A stretch of 64,000 bases of DNA from UTCHB3 sp008363265 (lineage in GTDB: Bacteria; Bacteroidota; Ignavibacteria; Ignavibacteriales; Ignavibacteriaceae). The stretch spans positions 120,774 through 184,773 of the forward strand of contig BTUW01000005.1 in assembly GCA_045863055.1 (NCBI GenBank), in the 5' to 3' direction. How positions within the stretch are numbered: position 1 is the stretch's first letter; every line of letters begins with the position of its first letter. Under the pieces are notes generated by a model that worked only from the letters and a program-made list of their open reading frames with translations, did no database searches and had not been told where the DNA came from. The position numbers and the translations under genes are program-made. Shown here piece after piece: positions 18,054 through 27,155 of the stretch.

Positions 18054-20276
18054 TCAGCCAACCCTGAACTTGGTGAGTTCATCATTCAATATCGAAACCG
18101 CAGAGGTAAGCTGACCGGTGGCAGATCTGAATTCCTGGAGCGATTCCTTGGTCTGTTCAGAGGCCACAGAGAGTTGCTGCATCGCCTCACTGATCTGTTC
18201 CGCTCCTTCTGTCTGCCGCCTCATTCCAAAATTGAACTCATCGAAGTGAGGCGCCAGTTCATTCACACTGTTGATCACATCGTTAAGTTTCCCGGAGATA
18301 CTTGAAACGGTGATGCTGTCACGTCTTACTTCTTCGGAAAATTTGTCCATCTCCATCACGCCGGATGAAACGGACGACTGCATTTCCCGGACCATGTGTT
18401 CGATGTCATGTGTGGCGACGGCAGTTTGGTCGGCGAGGCGGCTGATCTCCCTGGCGACAACGGAGAAACCTTTGCCGAATTCGCCGGCTTTTTCCGCCTC
18501 TATCGCCGCGTTGAGCGAGAGGAGGTTGGTCTGATCGGATATCTTGTTAATGGTTGTAACCACGGTGGATATCTTGTTTGCTTTTGAATTGATAACCGAG
18601 AGCTTTGCGGATATCGATCCGGTGGCTTCGATCAATTGATGTATGGCATTCTCGAGGGTGGTGAGGTTACTTCTTCCCTCTTCCGCTGTCGCGGAAGCCT
18701 GATCGACACTTACACCGATCTTCTCTTCGAGGGTTTTCAACAGGCTGTTGGAGGTGTTAAGTATCTCCTTGGCGGTGGCGGTCACCTCTTTGATCGAGGC
18801 CGCCTGCTCTGCAACCGTGGCTTCAAGTTCCCGGGCCGATGCGGTTATCTGCGTAACTGAAGAGTTTACCTGAACCCCGGAACTTCCGACCTGGCTAAGC
18901 AGGGAGAAGAGGTTTGAGGCCATTTTACGGACCGATGCCACAAGCAAGTGTGACTCGTCAGTATCATCTATATTCAGTTTTTGGGTGGCGAAGAGTGTAA
19001 ACCTCCTCTGGATCTTGTATTCATTTAATTCGTCACTGCCGGCTTTAAGGTCACCCCTGGCTATCTTTTCAACACTTCCGATCAGACTTGTTATCGGATC
19101 TGTTATCCTGTTGCTGAAATACCATGCGACAACGAGTGTGAAGGCGACAATTCCGAACGTAAGCAGCAGCATGTTGATAGTGAAGCCGGAACTCACCTCT
19201 TCAACGCTCGCTTTTGCTGAGTAATACTCGTCCTCGTAAGTTGAGGCAACTATAACCCAGTCCCAGTTATAAAAGTGGATTGCCACAGAAACCTTTTTTC
19301 TTGGTTCTTTGCCGCTCCCCTGCTCGGTCCACGAATAAGTGTGGAAGACTGCATCTTCGGCTTTAACGGCGTCGTTCACGATCTTCTGAACGTAATACTC
19401 ACCGTTGGCATCCTTCTCAAACCAGGCACTTTCACCCTCTTTTTTTCCGTCATGGGTGATGATGTAGCGCCCTTTACGGTCACCGGTGGCTCCGTAGATT
19501 GTTACGGTACCGGTCTCTCCGACGGTAACAGACTGTATGTTCTTCCTGAGTGAGGGAACCGCCTCGATCTGTTCACCGACAACGAGCATTCCCGTTATTT
19601 CCCCTTTTGCGTTCAGGATCGGATCATAAGATGTGATAAACCACGAGCCGGCAGCCCATGCTATCCCCTTGTAAGGAGAGCCCTTCATTACCGTCTCGAT
19701 CACAACATCCTTTGTGCCATCGGGCATAAGCGCCGGAATAAATGTTCCGAGTGAACGCTGACCGTTGGTATTTGAAACTGTAGTGGCCACGCGGATCATG
19801 TCACCGGCCTCATTCATCCTCTGGAAAATGCTCGCAACAACTCCCATAAGCGATTTCATCTCATCAATCACGGGTACCCTGGTCTCGAATGATGTCACCT
19901 GACCCAGCCACTTGTTCCCCAGCATCAATTTTGGAAGCGCGATCTTATCCGACTTCTTGGTGAACTGGTCGACCGCTATCCACTCGGTTCTCTCCTCCGA
20001 GAACTTGAATCCACCCTCCCTGTCCACGATCTCCCATGCAACCTTTTGGGCACGGTCAACTTTGTCCTGTATAAGGTCGTTGGAGGTCATGCAGAGGTTG
20101 TACATATCGTACGCGATCTGCCGGAGGGCTTCGCGGCCAAGGGTGTCGAGCTCTGCTTCGGTGGTTTCAGCGATATTATTTTTGAACCCGAACATGGCGA
20201 TCTGGGTTACAATTACCGGTATTAGTGCAGCGAAAAGCACAAGCGAGATTACTTTGCGCCTAAGAGTAAGCTTCAC
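18054..20276 (-). CDS. Methyl-accepting chemoreceptor with Cache_3-Cache_2 sensor
   Basis: 740 residues, first gene of the chemosensory operon. The start is GTG 20276 with AGGAGAG upstream. TM1 is near 10-30. A large periplasmic sensor (about 35-350) has motifs of the Cache_3-Cache_2 family (MIRVATTVSNTNGQRSLGTFIPAL, shortened here to key parts; SWFITSYDPILN; GMLVVGEQ). TM2 and a HAMP domain (ITDPITSLIGSVEKIARGD) follow, then the signalling domain with tip TNLLSLNAAIEAEKAGEFG. Cache sensors usually bind small organic acids, amino acids or similar ligands directly. It is divergent from mutS, sharing a 189-bp AT-rich promoter region. Confidence 0.94.
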   Translation of the reverse strand: MKLTLRRKVISLVLFAALIPVIVTQIAMFGFKNNIAETTEAELDTLGREALRQIAYDMYNLCMTSNDLIQDKVDRAQKVAWEIVDREGGFKFSEERTEWIAVDQFTKKSDKIALPKLMLGNKWLGQVTSFETRVPVIDEMKSLMGVVASIFQRMNEAGDMIRVATTVSNTNGQRSLGTFIPALMPDGTKDVVIETVMKGSPYKGIAWAAGSWFITSYDPILNAKGEITGMLVVGEQIEAVPSLRKNIQSVTVGETGTVTIYGATGDRKGRYIITHDGKKEGESAWFEKDANGEYYVQKIVNDAVKAEDAVFHTYSWTEQGSGKEPRKKVSVAIHFYNWDWVIVASTYEDEYYSAKASVEEVSSGFTINMLLLTFGIVAFTLVVAWYFSNRITDPITSLIGSVEKIARGDLKAGSDELNEYKIQRRFTLFATQKLNIDDTDESHLLVASVRKMASNLFSLLSQVGSSGVQVNSSVTQITASARELEATVAEQAASIKEVTATAKEILNTSNSLLKTLEEKIGVSVDQASATAEEGRSNLTTLENAIHQLIEATGSISAKLSVINSKANKISTVVTTINKISDQTNLLSLNAAIEAEKAGEFGKGFSVVAREISRLADQTAVATHDIEHMVREMQSSVSSGVMEMDKFSEEVRRDSITVSSISGKLNDVINSVNELAPHFDEFNFGMRRQTEGAEQISEAMQQLSVASEQTKESLQEFRSATGQLTSAVSILNDELTKFRVG

Positions 20277-20465
20277 GGCTTCTCTCCTGTAGTTTGTGTG
20301 ATCGATGATGATGAATATCTGGCATAAAACAGATATTTAAATTGTTAAATAATTGATTCATATACAAATATTAAACCACCGTAATTGCTTATTTTTTGTC
20401 GGTATTTTTAAAAAGTTTCAATTTACAACAGGTTAATCACCGGTAAAACCCCACTGATCCGCCAA

Positions 20466-23090
20466 ATGTCTCAAACTCCTTTAATGGCCCAATATTATAA
20501 AATAAAGCAGGCACACCCTGATACGGTACTCCTTTTCAGGATGGGGGACTTCTATGAGACATTTGAGGAGGACGCGAAAATAGCCGCAAAGGTACTCGGG
20601 ATCACTCTTACCAAACGGGCAAACGGGGCTGCCGGTGAAGTGCCGCTTGCAGGATTTCCGCATCACGCGGTCGAAAGCTACCTGCCAAAACTTGTACGCT
20701 CGGGGTACCGTGTGGCGATCTGCGAGCAGATCGAAGACCCCAAACTCGCCAAAGGAATTGTAAAGAGGGAGGTTATCGAAGTGGTAACCCCCGGAGTGGT
20801 TTTCTCCGACAAGGTGCTCGACCACAAGAAGAACAACTACCTGATGGCGATAAACCGGGGTGACCTGGTCTCAGGCGTGGCGTTCTGTGACATCTCAACA
20901 GGGGATTTCTTCCTTTTTGAGGTGGAAACCTCAAGACTTACCGACCAGATCAGCGTTATCTCCCCTTCAGAAGTCCTGTCTGCCAGAAAAAACCGTGACG
21001 AAACAGCCGCGCTTCTTGCCAAAGCCGGGAGTGAAGCAAGGGTAACCAAAATCGATGACTGGATATTCAATCGTGAATACGCCAGGGAGACCCTGCTGAA
21101 GCACTTCGGAACCGTTAATCTGAAAGGTTTTGGGGCCGGTGAGATCGATTCTGCTGTCTCAGCTGCGGGTGCGGTTCTCCATTACCTGCAGGAGACCCAA
21201 AAGGCCAACCTTACACACCTGAACCGGCTACAACTCTACAATCCCTCGGAGTATATGATCCTCGATCCCGCAACAAAGCGGAACCTCGAGATCACATTTT
21301 CGATGACCGACGGCAGCAAGGACGGAACCCTTTTCGCCGTGCTCGACAAGACGGAAACACCGATGGGTGGCCGTCTCCTGAAGAAATGGATATCCTCACC
21401 CCTGACCTCTCTTGAGCCTATCCTCCAGAGGCAGGAGTCGGTGGAAGTGCTCTACAACAGCAAAAAGATGCGCGAGAAGCTCAAGAAGAGCCTTTCAGGC
21501 ATCGGTGACCTCGAGCGACTGATCTCCCGTATCTGCACAGGAAGGGCAACCCCACGAGAAATGGTGGCGATGAAGTATTCGCTTCTGGAGATCCCCGAAC
21601 TGATCAAGATCCTCTTTGAGACAGACAATTCAGTGATGGTAAAACTCCGTGAATCCCTCGTGGCACTTGATGATGTTACGCGAAAACTTGAAGAGGCCAT
21701 TTCAGATAATCCCCCAATTTCCCTCGCCGATGGCGGCGTGATAAAACGGGGTTACAGCATCGAACTTGATGAGATGAGGGAAATACTTTATTCGGGGAAA
21801 GACTGGATAACCGACCTCCAGCGCACAGAACGCGAGCGTACGGGCATTTCATCCCTGAAGATAAGCTACAACAGGGTCTTCGGCTACTATATCGAGATAA
21901 GCAACGTCCACAAGGATAGGGTACCTCCTGAGTATATAAGGAAACAGACCCTTGTAAACGCCGAGAGGTACATCACCCCCGACCTGAAAGTTTACGAAGA
22001 CAAGGTTCTGAACGCCGAGGAGAACACCCGATCGCTCGAAGCGGAACTCTTTAATGATGTAAGAATTTTTACGGCTTCCTACACTGAGGTGATACAGAAG
22101 AACGCGAAGTACATCGCGATGCTCGACTGCCTCCTCTCGTTCGCGGAAGCAGCGGTTGAGTACAACTATGTGAAGCCTGTGGTTAATGAGTCGGGAAAGC
22201 TCGAAATATACGAGTCGCGCCACCCCGTGGTTGAGAGGATACTCCCGCCGGGAGAGAAGTTCACTCCGAACGATTACATAATGGACGACACAGAAAACCA
22301 GATAATAGTTCTCACCGGTCCCAACATGGCGGGTAAATCAGTTTACCTGAGACAACTCGGACTTCTCGTGCTGCTGGCCCAGATAGGCTCTTTTGTTCCT
22401 GCGAGCCGTGCTGAAATAGGGATTGTCGACAGGATATTCACCCGTGTCGGGGCAAGCGACAACATCACCGCCGGCGAGAGTACCTTCCTCGTTGAGATGC
22501 AGGAAGCCGCCAACATCCTGAACAATGCCACCGGTAGAAGCCTGATACTTCTCGATGAGATCGGGAGGGGAACCAGCACTTTCGACGGACTCTCGATAGC
22601 ATGGTCGATGACAGAATATTTACACGAAAACCCCCGCTGCGCTGCAAAAACCCTCTTTGCCACTCACTATCATGAACTCAATGAGATGGCGGAGATCTTC
22701 CCGAGGATCAGGAACTACCGTGTTCAGGTGCGTGAATATGACGACAAGGTGATCTTCCTCCACAAGGTTTCTCCCGGAAGTGCCGATCACTCCTATGGTA
22801 TTCAGGTCGCAATGATGGCGGGTCTCCCCTCGCAGGTAACCTCCCGTGCAAAAGAGATACTTGCCAACCTCGAGAGCAAGGAGCTCACTCCATACGAGGT
22901 GAAGAAAGCAAAAAAAGCGAAGAAGGAAGCAGAGGACCACGGCTATTATCAGTTGAGCCTCTTTGAATTCACGGATGACGCGCTGCGGAAAGAGATCGGG
23001 GATATTAAAGTTGAAGAGCTCACCCCCGTTCAGGCACTCAACAAACTTGATGAGTTAAAGAGAAAACTGAGCGAAAAAGGGGAGGACTAA
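20466..23090 (+). CDS. mutS: DNA mismatch repair protein MutS
   Basis: 874 residues. The mismatch-binding N-terminal domain has the Phe-x-Glu motif region (FRMGDFYETFEEDA). The ATPase domain has Walker A GPNMAGKS (618-625), Walker B LLDEIGRGTSTFDG and ATHYHEL, with helix-turn-helix dimerisation near the C terminus. It recognises mispairs and recruits MutL; no mutL lies in this window. I use ATG 20466; ATG 20484 is possible, and neither has a strong ribosome binding site. Its stop overlaps the end of the convergent SUMF1-type gene by four bases. Confidence 0.97.
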   Translation: MSQTPLMAQYYKIKQAHPDTVLLFRMGDFYETFEEDAKIAAKVLGITLTKRANGAAGEVPLAGFPHHAVESYLPKLVRSGYRVAICEQIEDPKLAKGIVKREVIEVVTPGVVFSDKVLDHKKNNYLMAINRGDLVSGVAFCDISTGDFFLFEVETSRLTDQISVISPSEVLSARKNRDETAALLAKAGSEARVTKIDDWIFNREYARETLLKHFGTVNLKGFGAGEIDSAVSAAGAVLHYLQETQKANLTHLNRLQLYNPSEYMILDPATKRNLEITFSMTDGSKDGTLFAVLDKTETPMGGRLLKKWISSPLTSLEPILQRQESVEVLYNSKKMREKLKKSLSGIGDLERLISRICTGRATPREMVAMKYSLLEIPELIKILFETDNSVMVKLRESLVALDDVTRKLEEAISDNPPISLADGGVIKRGYSIELDEMREILYSGKDWITDLQRTERERTGISSLKISYNRVFGYYIEISNVHKDRVPPEYIRKQTLVNAERYITPDLKVYEDKVLNAEENTRSLEAELFNDVRIFTASYTEVIQKNAKYIAMLDCLLSFAEAAVEYNYVKPVVNESGKLEIYESRHPVVERILPPGEKFTPNDYIMDDTENQIIVLTGPNMAGKSVYLRQLGLLVLLAQIGSFVPASRAEIGIVDRIFTRVGASDNITAGESTFLVEMQEAANILNNATGRSLILLDEIGRGTSTFDGLSIAWSMTEYLHENPRCAAKTLFATHYHELNEMAEIFPRIRNYRVQVREYDDKVIFLHKVSPGSADHSYGIQVAMMAGLPSQVTSRAKEILANLESKELTPYEVKKAKKAKKEAEDHGYYQLSLFEFTDDALRKEIGDIKVEELTPVQALNKLDELKRKLSEKGED

Positions 23091-23875
23091 CCCGCCTTTT
23101 TAACCACCCGGAAACCGAACGTCGACGCACGGGAGTTTTGTGTGGCGGAAAATCTGTTTGAATTCCGGGCTATATTGCTCTCATAGTTCCATGCTCCCCC
23201 GCGGAGCACTTTTCCGTTCCCTTTTGCGGGTCCTTTCGGATCGATAAGATCATCAGCATCATAGGGACCGTAGTTGTCCCAGCACCACTCCCAAAGATTC
23301 CCCGACATATCGAATATCCCCAGTTCGTTCGGAGCTTTTTGTTTTGGCGGACGCATTTTGCCGTTGGAATTCTCCTTGTACCAGCCGACCATGAGGGGAT
23401 CGTTACTGCCGCTGAAGAGGGTGTTCTTACCGGGTTTTCCGCCCCTTGCAGCGAATTCCCACTCGGCCTCGGTGGGAAGGCGATACCCGTTTGCCCGGAA
23501 ATTACAGGTTACGGTCTGTCCTTTTATCGTGTAGCACGGGTTCAGGTTGTGCTTAAGGCTGAGTTTGTTACAGAATCTGACGGCATCGAACCAGCTTACA
23601 TTGTTAACAGGAAGCGTCGGTTCTTTGATGATCGCAATATTGTGCCCCATTACATCCTCGTAGAGGCCCTGCGTGATCTCAGTTGTTGAAATATAGAATC
23701 CGTAGACGGTTACATCCCTCAACTCGGCCTCATCGTCGTCGCAGAGGATCGTCGGATCAAAGCAACCCATCACGTAGTTGCCGCCATCAACGAAGATCAG
23801 ATCGAGGGTCTGAGCCGAAAGGGGAAGTGCCGCGATCAAAAGCGCGAGCAGGGTTGGCAGTTTCAGATTTTTCAT
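23087..23875 (-). CDS. Secreted SUMF1/FGE-sulfatase-domain protein lacking catalytic cysteines
   Basis: A 262-residue protein with a signal peptide (LLALLIAALPLSAQ) and one SUMF1 domain: GGNYVMG, YISTTEITQGLY, PVNNVSWFDAVRFCNKLS, YRLPTEAEWEFAARGG, NLWEWCWD and VLRGGAWNYESN. True formylglycine-generating enzymes have two catalytic Cys in the region after RGGS; here it reads RGGAWNYESNIARNS with none, so sulfatase activation is unlikely. Related SUMF1-domain proteins in Bacteroidota include surface lipoproteins of gliding/secretion machinery, but no specific partner is visible. It converges on mutS. Confidence 0.85.
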   Translation of the reverse strand: MKNLKLPTLLALLIAALPLSAQTLDLIFVDGGNYVMGCFDPTILCDDDEAELRDVTVYGFYISTTEITQGLYEDVMGHNIAIIKEPTLPVNNVSWFDAVRFCNKLSLKHNLNPCYTIKGQTVTCNFRANGYRLPTEAEWEFAARGGKPGKNTLFSGSNDPLMVGWYKENSNGKMRPPKQKAPNELGIFDMSGNLWEWCWDNYGPYDADDLIDPKGPAKGNGKVLRGGAWNYESNIARNSNRFSATQNSRASTFGFRVVKKAG

Positions 23876-23961
23876 AAATTAATCAACTGATTCATTATGG
23901 AAATTTAACCAACTCGAAGGGATTGGCAAAACCGTAAAATCTTAACCACCGCCTCTTTTCG

Positions 23962-23969
23962 TATATTTG
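23962..23969 (+). promoter_or_regulatory. Candidate -7 promoter element for transketolase
   Basis: TATATTTG fits the Bacteroidota -7 consensus TAnnTTTG and lies 40 bases before the proposed TTG start of tkt. A matching -33 TTG at the right distance is not evident, so support is moderate. Confidence 0.4.
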
Positions 23970-24008
23970 TGGTTCATAATTTTTCGAATTTCAGACACCG
24001 GAGATAAA

Positions 24009-25985
24009 TTGGATATTAAAAATCTTTCGATCAACACGATCAGAACCCTGGCAATGGACGCAGTACAGAAAGCGAACTCAGGGCATCCCGGGGCACCCAT
24101 GGGTCTTGCTCCCCTCGGATATTTCCTCTTCCATGAAGTGATGAACTTTAATCCAAAAGACCCGAAGTGGATCAACCGCGACCGTTTCGTCCTCTCGGGC
24201 GGCCATGGGAGCATGCTTTTATATTCGCTGCTGCACCTTTCAGGGTTCAATCTTTCACTCGATGAAATAAAGAATTTCAGACAGTGGGAGAGCCTCACAC
24301 CGGGTCACCCCGAACGTGACCACACCGATGGAGTCGAGGCAACAACGGGTCCGCTCGGACAGGGTATCTCCAACGCCATCGGCATGGCCCTCGCTTATGA
24401 GTTTATGGCGGCGAAGTTCAACAAACCCGGTTTTGATATATTAGATCACTTCGTATATGCCATCGCCGGCGATGGTGATCTGATGGAAGGGATCTCACAT
24501 GAGGCGGCTTCATTCGCGGGAAATCAGAAGCTTCGCAGACTCATCCTTTTCTACGATGACAACGGTATTTCGATCGACGGTAAAACCTCCCTCTCATTCA
24601 CTGATGAGACCGAAAAACGCTTCTTAAGCTACGGCTGGAATGTTTTCAACATTTATGATGTACATGATATTGAGGCGCTACGGTTCATTGTCCACGAGGC
24701 ACAGCACAGCGACAGACCTTCACTCGTGATCACGAAGACAAACATCGGCTACGGCAGTCCCAACAAACAGGATACCGCGAAGGCCCACGGTTCACCCCTC
24801 GGTGAGGAAGAGATCAAACTTACGAAAGCCAATCTCGGCTGGGAGTATTCCGAACCTTTCACCGTACCCGAAGAAGTCAGGACCCACTTCGCGCAGGCGG
24901 TTGAAGAAAAGATGAAGGTATTCCAGTCATGGAACAATCTCTTCGAACAGTACACGGCACAGTTCCCTGAAGAGGCGGCACTTCTCCGGAAGATAATGAA
25001 CAGTAAAGCACCCGGATCATTTCCGGTGAATGAAACGATGTTCCCGGATCTTAACGAGAAACTCGCATCACGAGCATCATCCCACAAGGTGATCAACAAA
25101 CTGGCTGACGCCTACCCGACACTTTTGGGTGGTTCGGCGGATCTTACGGAGTCGAACCTGACCGACTTCAAGGGTCTCCCGGCATTTTCGGCAGCCGACA
25201 GAACCGGCCGGAACATCCACTATGGCGTCCGCGAACACGGTATGGGCGGTGTGATGAACGGAATCGCGATGTACGGAGGAATGATTCCTTTCGGCGGTAC
25301 CTTCCTGGTATTCTCCGATTATATGCGTCCGACCATCCGTCTCGCGGCAATGCAGAACCTGCAGGTGATATATGTTTTCACTCACGACAGTATCGGCCTC
25401 GGAGAAGACGGACCGACACATCAGCCCGTTGAGCACACTATGAGCCTCAGAATGATCCCCGGACTGACAACCATCCGTCCTGCCGACAGCCATGAAACCG
25501 TTTACGCGTGGAAGGCGGCTCTTGAAAACACCAACGGACCGACAGCGCTGATCCTTTCGAGGCAGGGTATACCGGTCGTGAAAGATCGCGCCAATCCCGT
25601 CGCCGGTCTTGAAAAAGGTGCGTACATCGTCCGTGATTGCGAAGGAACACCGGACGTTATCCTGATCGGTACCGGTTCCGAAGTGGAGCTCGCGATAAAT
25701 GCCGGAGAGAAATTAACAGCAAGCGGTAAAAAGGTAAGAGTGGTCAGCTTCCCGTCGTGGGAGCTCTTTGAAAAGCAAAGCGCTGACTATAAAAACTCGG
25801 TTTTCCCTCCTGAAGTGAAGAACCGCGTTGCCGTTGAAGCCGGCTCAACCTTCGGCTGGCACAAGTATACCGGCACGGAAGGCAAAGTGATCGGACTTGA
25901 TCATTTCGGTGCCTCCGCTCCCGCGGGCACCCTCTACGAAAAATTCGGCCTCACGGTCGAAAAGATCCTCGAAGCGGCTTTATAA
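24009..25985 (+). CDS. tkt: Transketolase
   Basis: A thiamine-diphosphate enzyme of the pentose phosphate pathway that moves two-carbon units between sugar phosphates. I choose TTG 24009 (LDIKNLSINTIRTLA, 658 residues) because CGGAG lies just upstream; an in-frame extension begins farther upstream but crosses the putative promoter. Motifs: NSGHPGAPMG, HGSMLLYSLLHL, the ThDP-binding GDGDLMEG, DDNGISIDGKT, and VREHGMGG and THDSIGLGEDGPTHQP of the pyrimidine-binding domain. Full length with all three domains. It stands alone between a promoter-like box and a strong terminator. Confidence 0.96.
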   Translation: MDIKNLSINTIRTLAMDAVQKANSGHPGAPMGLAPLGYFLFHEVMNFNPKDPKWINRDRFVLSGGHGSMLLYSLLHLSGFNLSLDEIKNFRQWESLTPGHPERDHTDGVEATTGPLGQGISNAIGMALAYEFMAAKFNKPGFDILDHFVYAIAGDGDLMEGISHEAASFAGNQKLRRLILFYDDNGISIDGKTSLSFTDETEKRFLSYGWNVFNIYDVHDIEALRFIVHEAQHSDRPSLVITKTNIGYGSPNKQDTAKAHGSPLGEEEIKLTKANLGWEYSEPFTVPEEVRTHFAQAVEEKMKVFQSWNNLFEQYTAQFPEEAALLRKIMNSKAPGSFPVNETMFPDLNEKLASRASSHKVINKLADAYPTLLGGSADLTESNLTDFKGLPAFSAADRTGRNIHYGVREHGMGGVMNGIAMYGGMIPFGGTFLVFSDYMRPTIRLAAMQNLQVIYVFTHDSIGLGEDGPTHQPVEHTMSLRMIPGLTTIRPADSHETVYAWKAALENTNGPTALILSRQGIPVVKDRANPVAGLEKGAYIVRDCEGTPDVILIGTGSEVELAINAGEKLTASGKKVRVVSFPSWELFEKQSADYKNSVFPPEVKNRVAVEAGSTFGWHKYTGTEGKVIGLDHFGASAPAGTLYEKFGLTVEKILEAAL

Positions 25986-25995
25986 TTAATTGATT

Positions 25996-26029
25996 AAAAA
26001 CGGAGTTTGTTATCAGGCTCCGTTTTTTT
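25996..26029 (+). terminator. Intrinsic terminator after transketolase
   Basis: AAAAACGGAG (25996-26005) pairs with CTCCGTTTTT (26018-26027), with a 12-base loop and the T run forming the 3' arm and tail. Confidence 0.9.
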
Positions 26030-26062
26030 GTATGGTGTTTGATTTGAGTTTTTAATTTACAC

Positions 26063-26092
26063 TTGCTGTTAATCAAATTAAATGTATATTTG
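26063..26092 (+). promoter_or_regulatory. Bacteroidota-type promoter of the XRE/ImmA-like gene
   Basis: TTG at 26063-26065 and TATATTTG at 26085-26092 are separated by 19 bases, fitting the -33/-7 arrangement. Transcription would start near 26099, about 60 bases before the ATG. Confidence 0.6.
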
Positions 26093-26159
26093 AAATGAGT
26101 CCGGCGGATTTATCTGCAAAAGACTAAAACAGTAGAGATAAATGAGATTGTAAACTGTC

Positions 26160-27155
26160 ATGAGTAGAGAAGCCAAAGTCCCATATGATCCACCATTTGC
26201 ATTTCACCCCGGAGTTTTTCTGGCTGAGAAACTCGAGGAAATGAAAATGAGCAACAAAGAGTTTGCCTTAAGGACAAATAAACCGGAGAAGACTATCACC
26301 GCGATCATCAAAGGTGAAAGTTCCATCACTCCTGATATGGCAGTCGTATTTGAAACCGCGCTTGGAATTCCTGCCTATATGTGGTTGAAATATCAATCGA
26401 TCTATGATGAGTTCAAAGCCCGGGAAAGAAAAGAGGAACTTCTTAAAGAGAGTATCCCCTGGATGAAAAGATTTCCTGTTGCGGAAATGATTAATAAAGG
26501 TTGGTTGCCGGAAGCCAAGACGCCAGAAGAGAAAACAAAAGCTTTGTTACAGTTCTTCGGTATAGCATCTTATGCAGCCTGGGAGGATTACTATCTCAAT
26601 CAAAAGCTCAAAACTGTTTTCAGTATCTCACTTTTCGGAATGGAAAAACTTGAGCCAATTTCAGTATGGTTGAGAAGAGGTGAACTTGAAGCTTCTGAAA
26701 TCGAAGTTCCTGAATTCTCGGCTTCAAAACTCAAAACGACGTTATCCGTGATTAAGAGATTGCCGAATACATCCAATGGTGATATTTCCGGCTTGAAAGA
26801 ACTTCTTGCTAAATCGGGTGTTAAAATTGTCCTTACACCAGTTATTAACAAAATTCCATTGACCGGTGCAACCCGTTGGCTCGCGGGTGAGACTCCACTG
26901 ATACAACTTTCAGATAAGATCAAGTCAAATGAGCAATTTCAGCTTACCCTTTTTCATCAAATTGGGCACATCCTCCTCCACGGAAAAAAGGATATATTCC
27001 TGAATGGAATAAATTACCCGGGATTGGTACTCTCGAAAGAAAGAGAAGCCGAGACCTTTGCTTCCAAGTGGATTTTAAATGAGCCTGCTGAACCAAAGGA
27101 CTTAAAGTTAAAACCTGCAACCAAATTGGTTAGTCAGGGTTTCATCAACCCATAA
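26160..27155 (+). CDS. HigA-like XRE regulator fused to ImmA/IrrE-type domain with altered active site
   Basis: 331 residues. An N-terminal helix-turn-helix of the HigA/VapI antitoxin kind (FHPGVFLAEKLEEMKMSNKEFA...ITPDMAVVFETALG, residues 15-70) is followed by a C-terminal ImmA/IrrE zinc-peptidase fold. The metal motif reads HQIGH (266-270) where active members have HExxH, so the catalytic Glu is replaced by Gln267; the downstream EREAETFASKWIL ligand helix remains. The protein may therefore bind but not cleave. No HigB-type toxin gene lies next to it. Base composition is more AT-rich than its neighbours, suggesting transfer. Its last 11 bases overlap the convergent gene. Confidence 0.85.
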   Translation: MSREAKVPYDPPFAFHPGVFLAEKLEEMKMSNKEFALRTNKPEKTITAIIKGESSITPDMAVVFETALGIPAYMWLKYQSIYDEFKARERKEELLKESIPWMKRFPVAEMINKGWLPEAKTPEEKTKALLQFFGIASYAAWEDYYLNQKLKTVFSISLFGMEKLEPISVWLRRGELEASEIEVPEFSASKLKTTLSVIKRLPNTSNGDISGLKELLAKSGVKIVLTPVINKIPLTGATRWLAGETPLIQLSDKIKSNEQFQLTLFHQIGHILLHGKKDIFLNGINYPGLVLSKEREAETFASKWILNEPAEPKDLKLKPATKLVSQGFINP

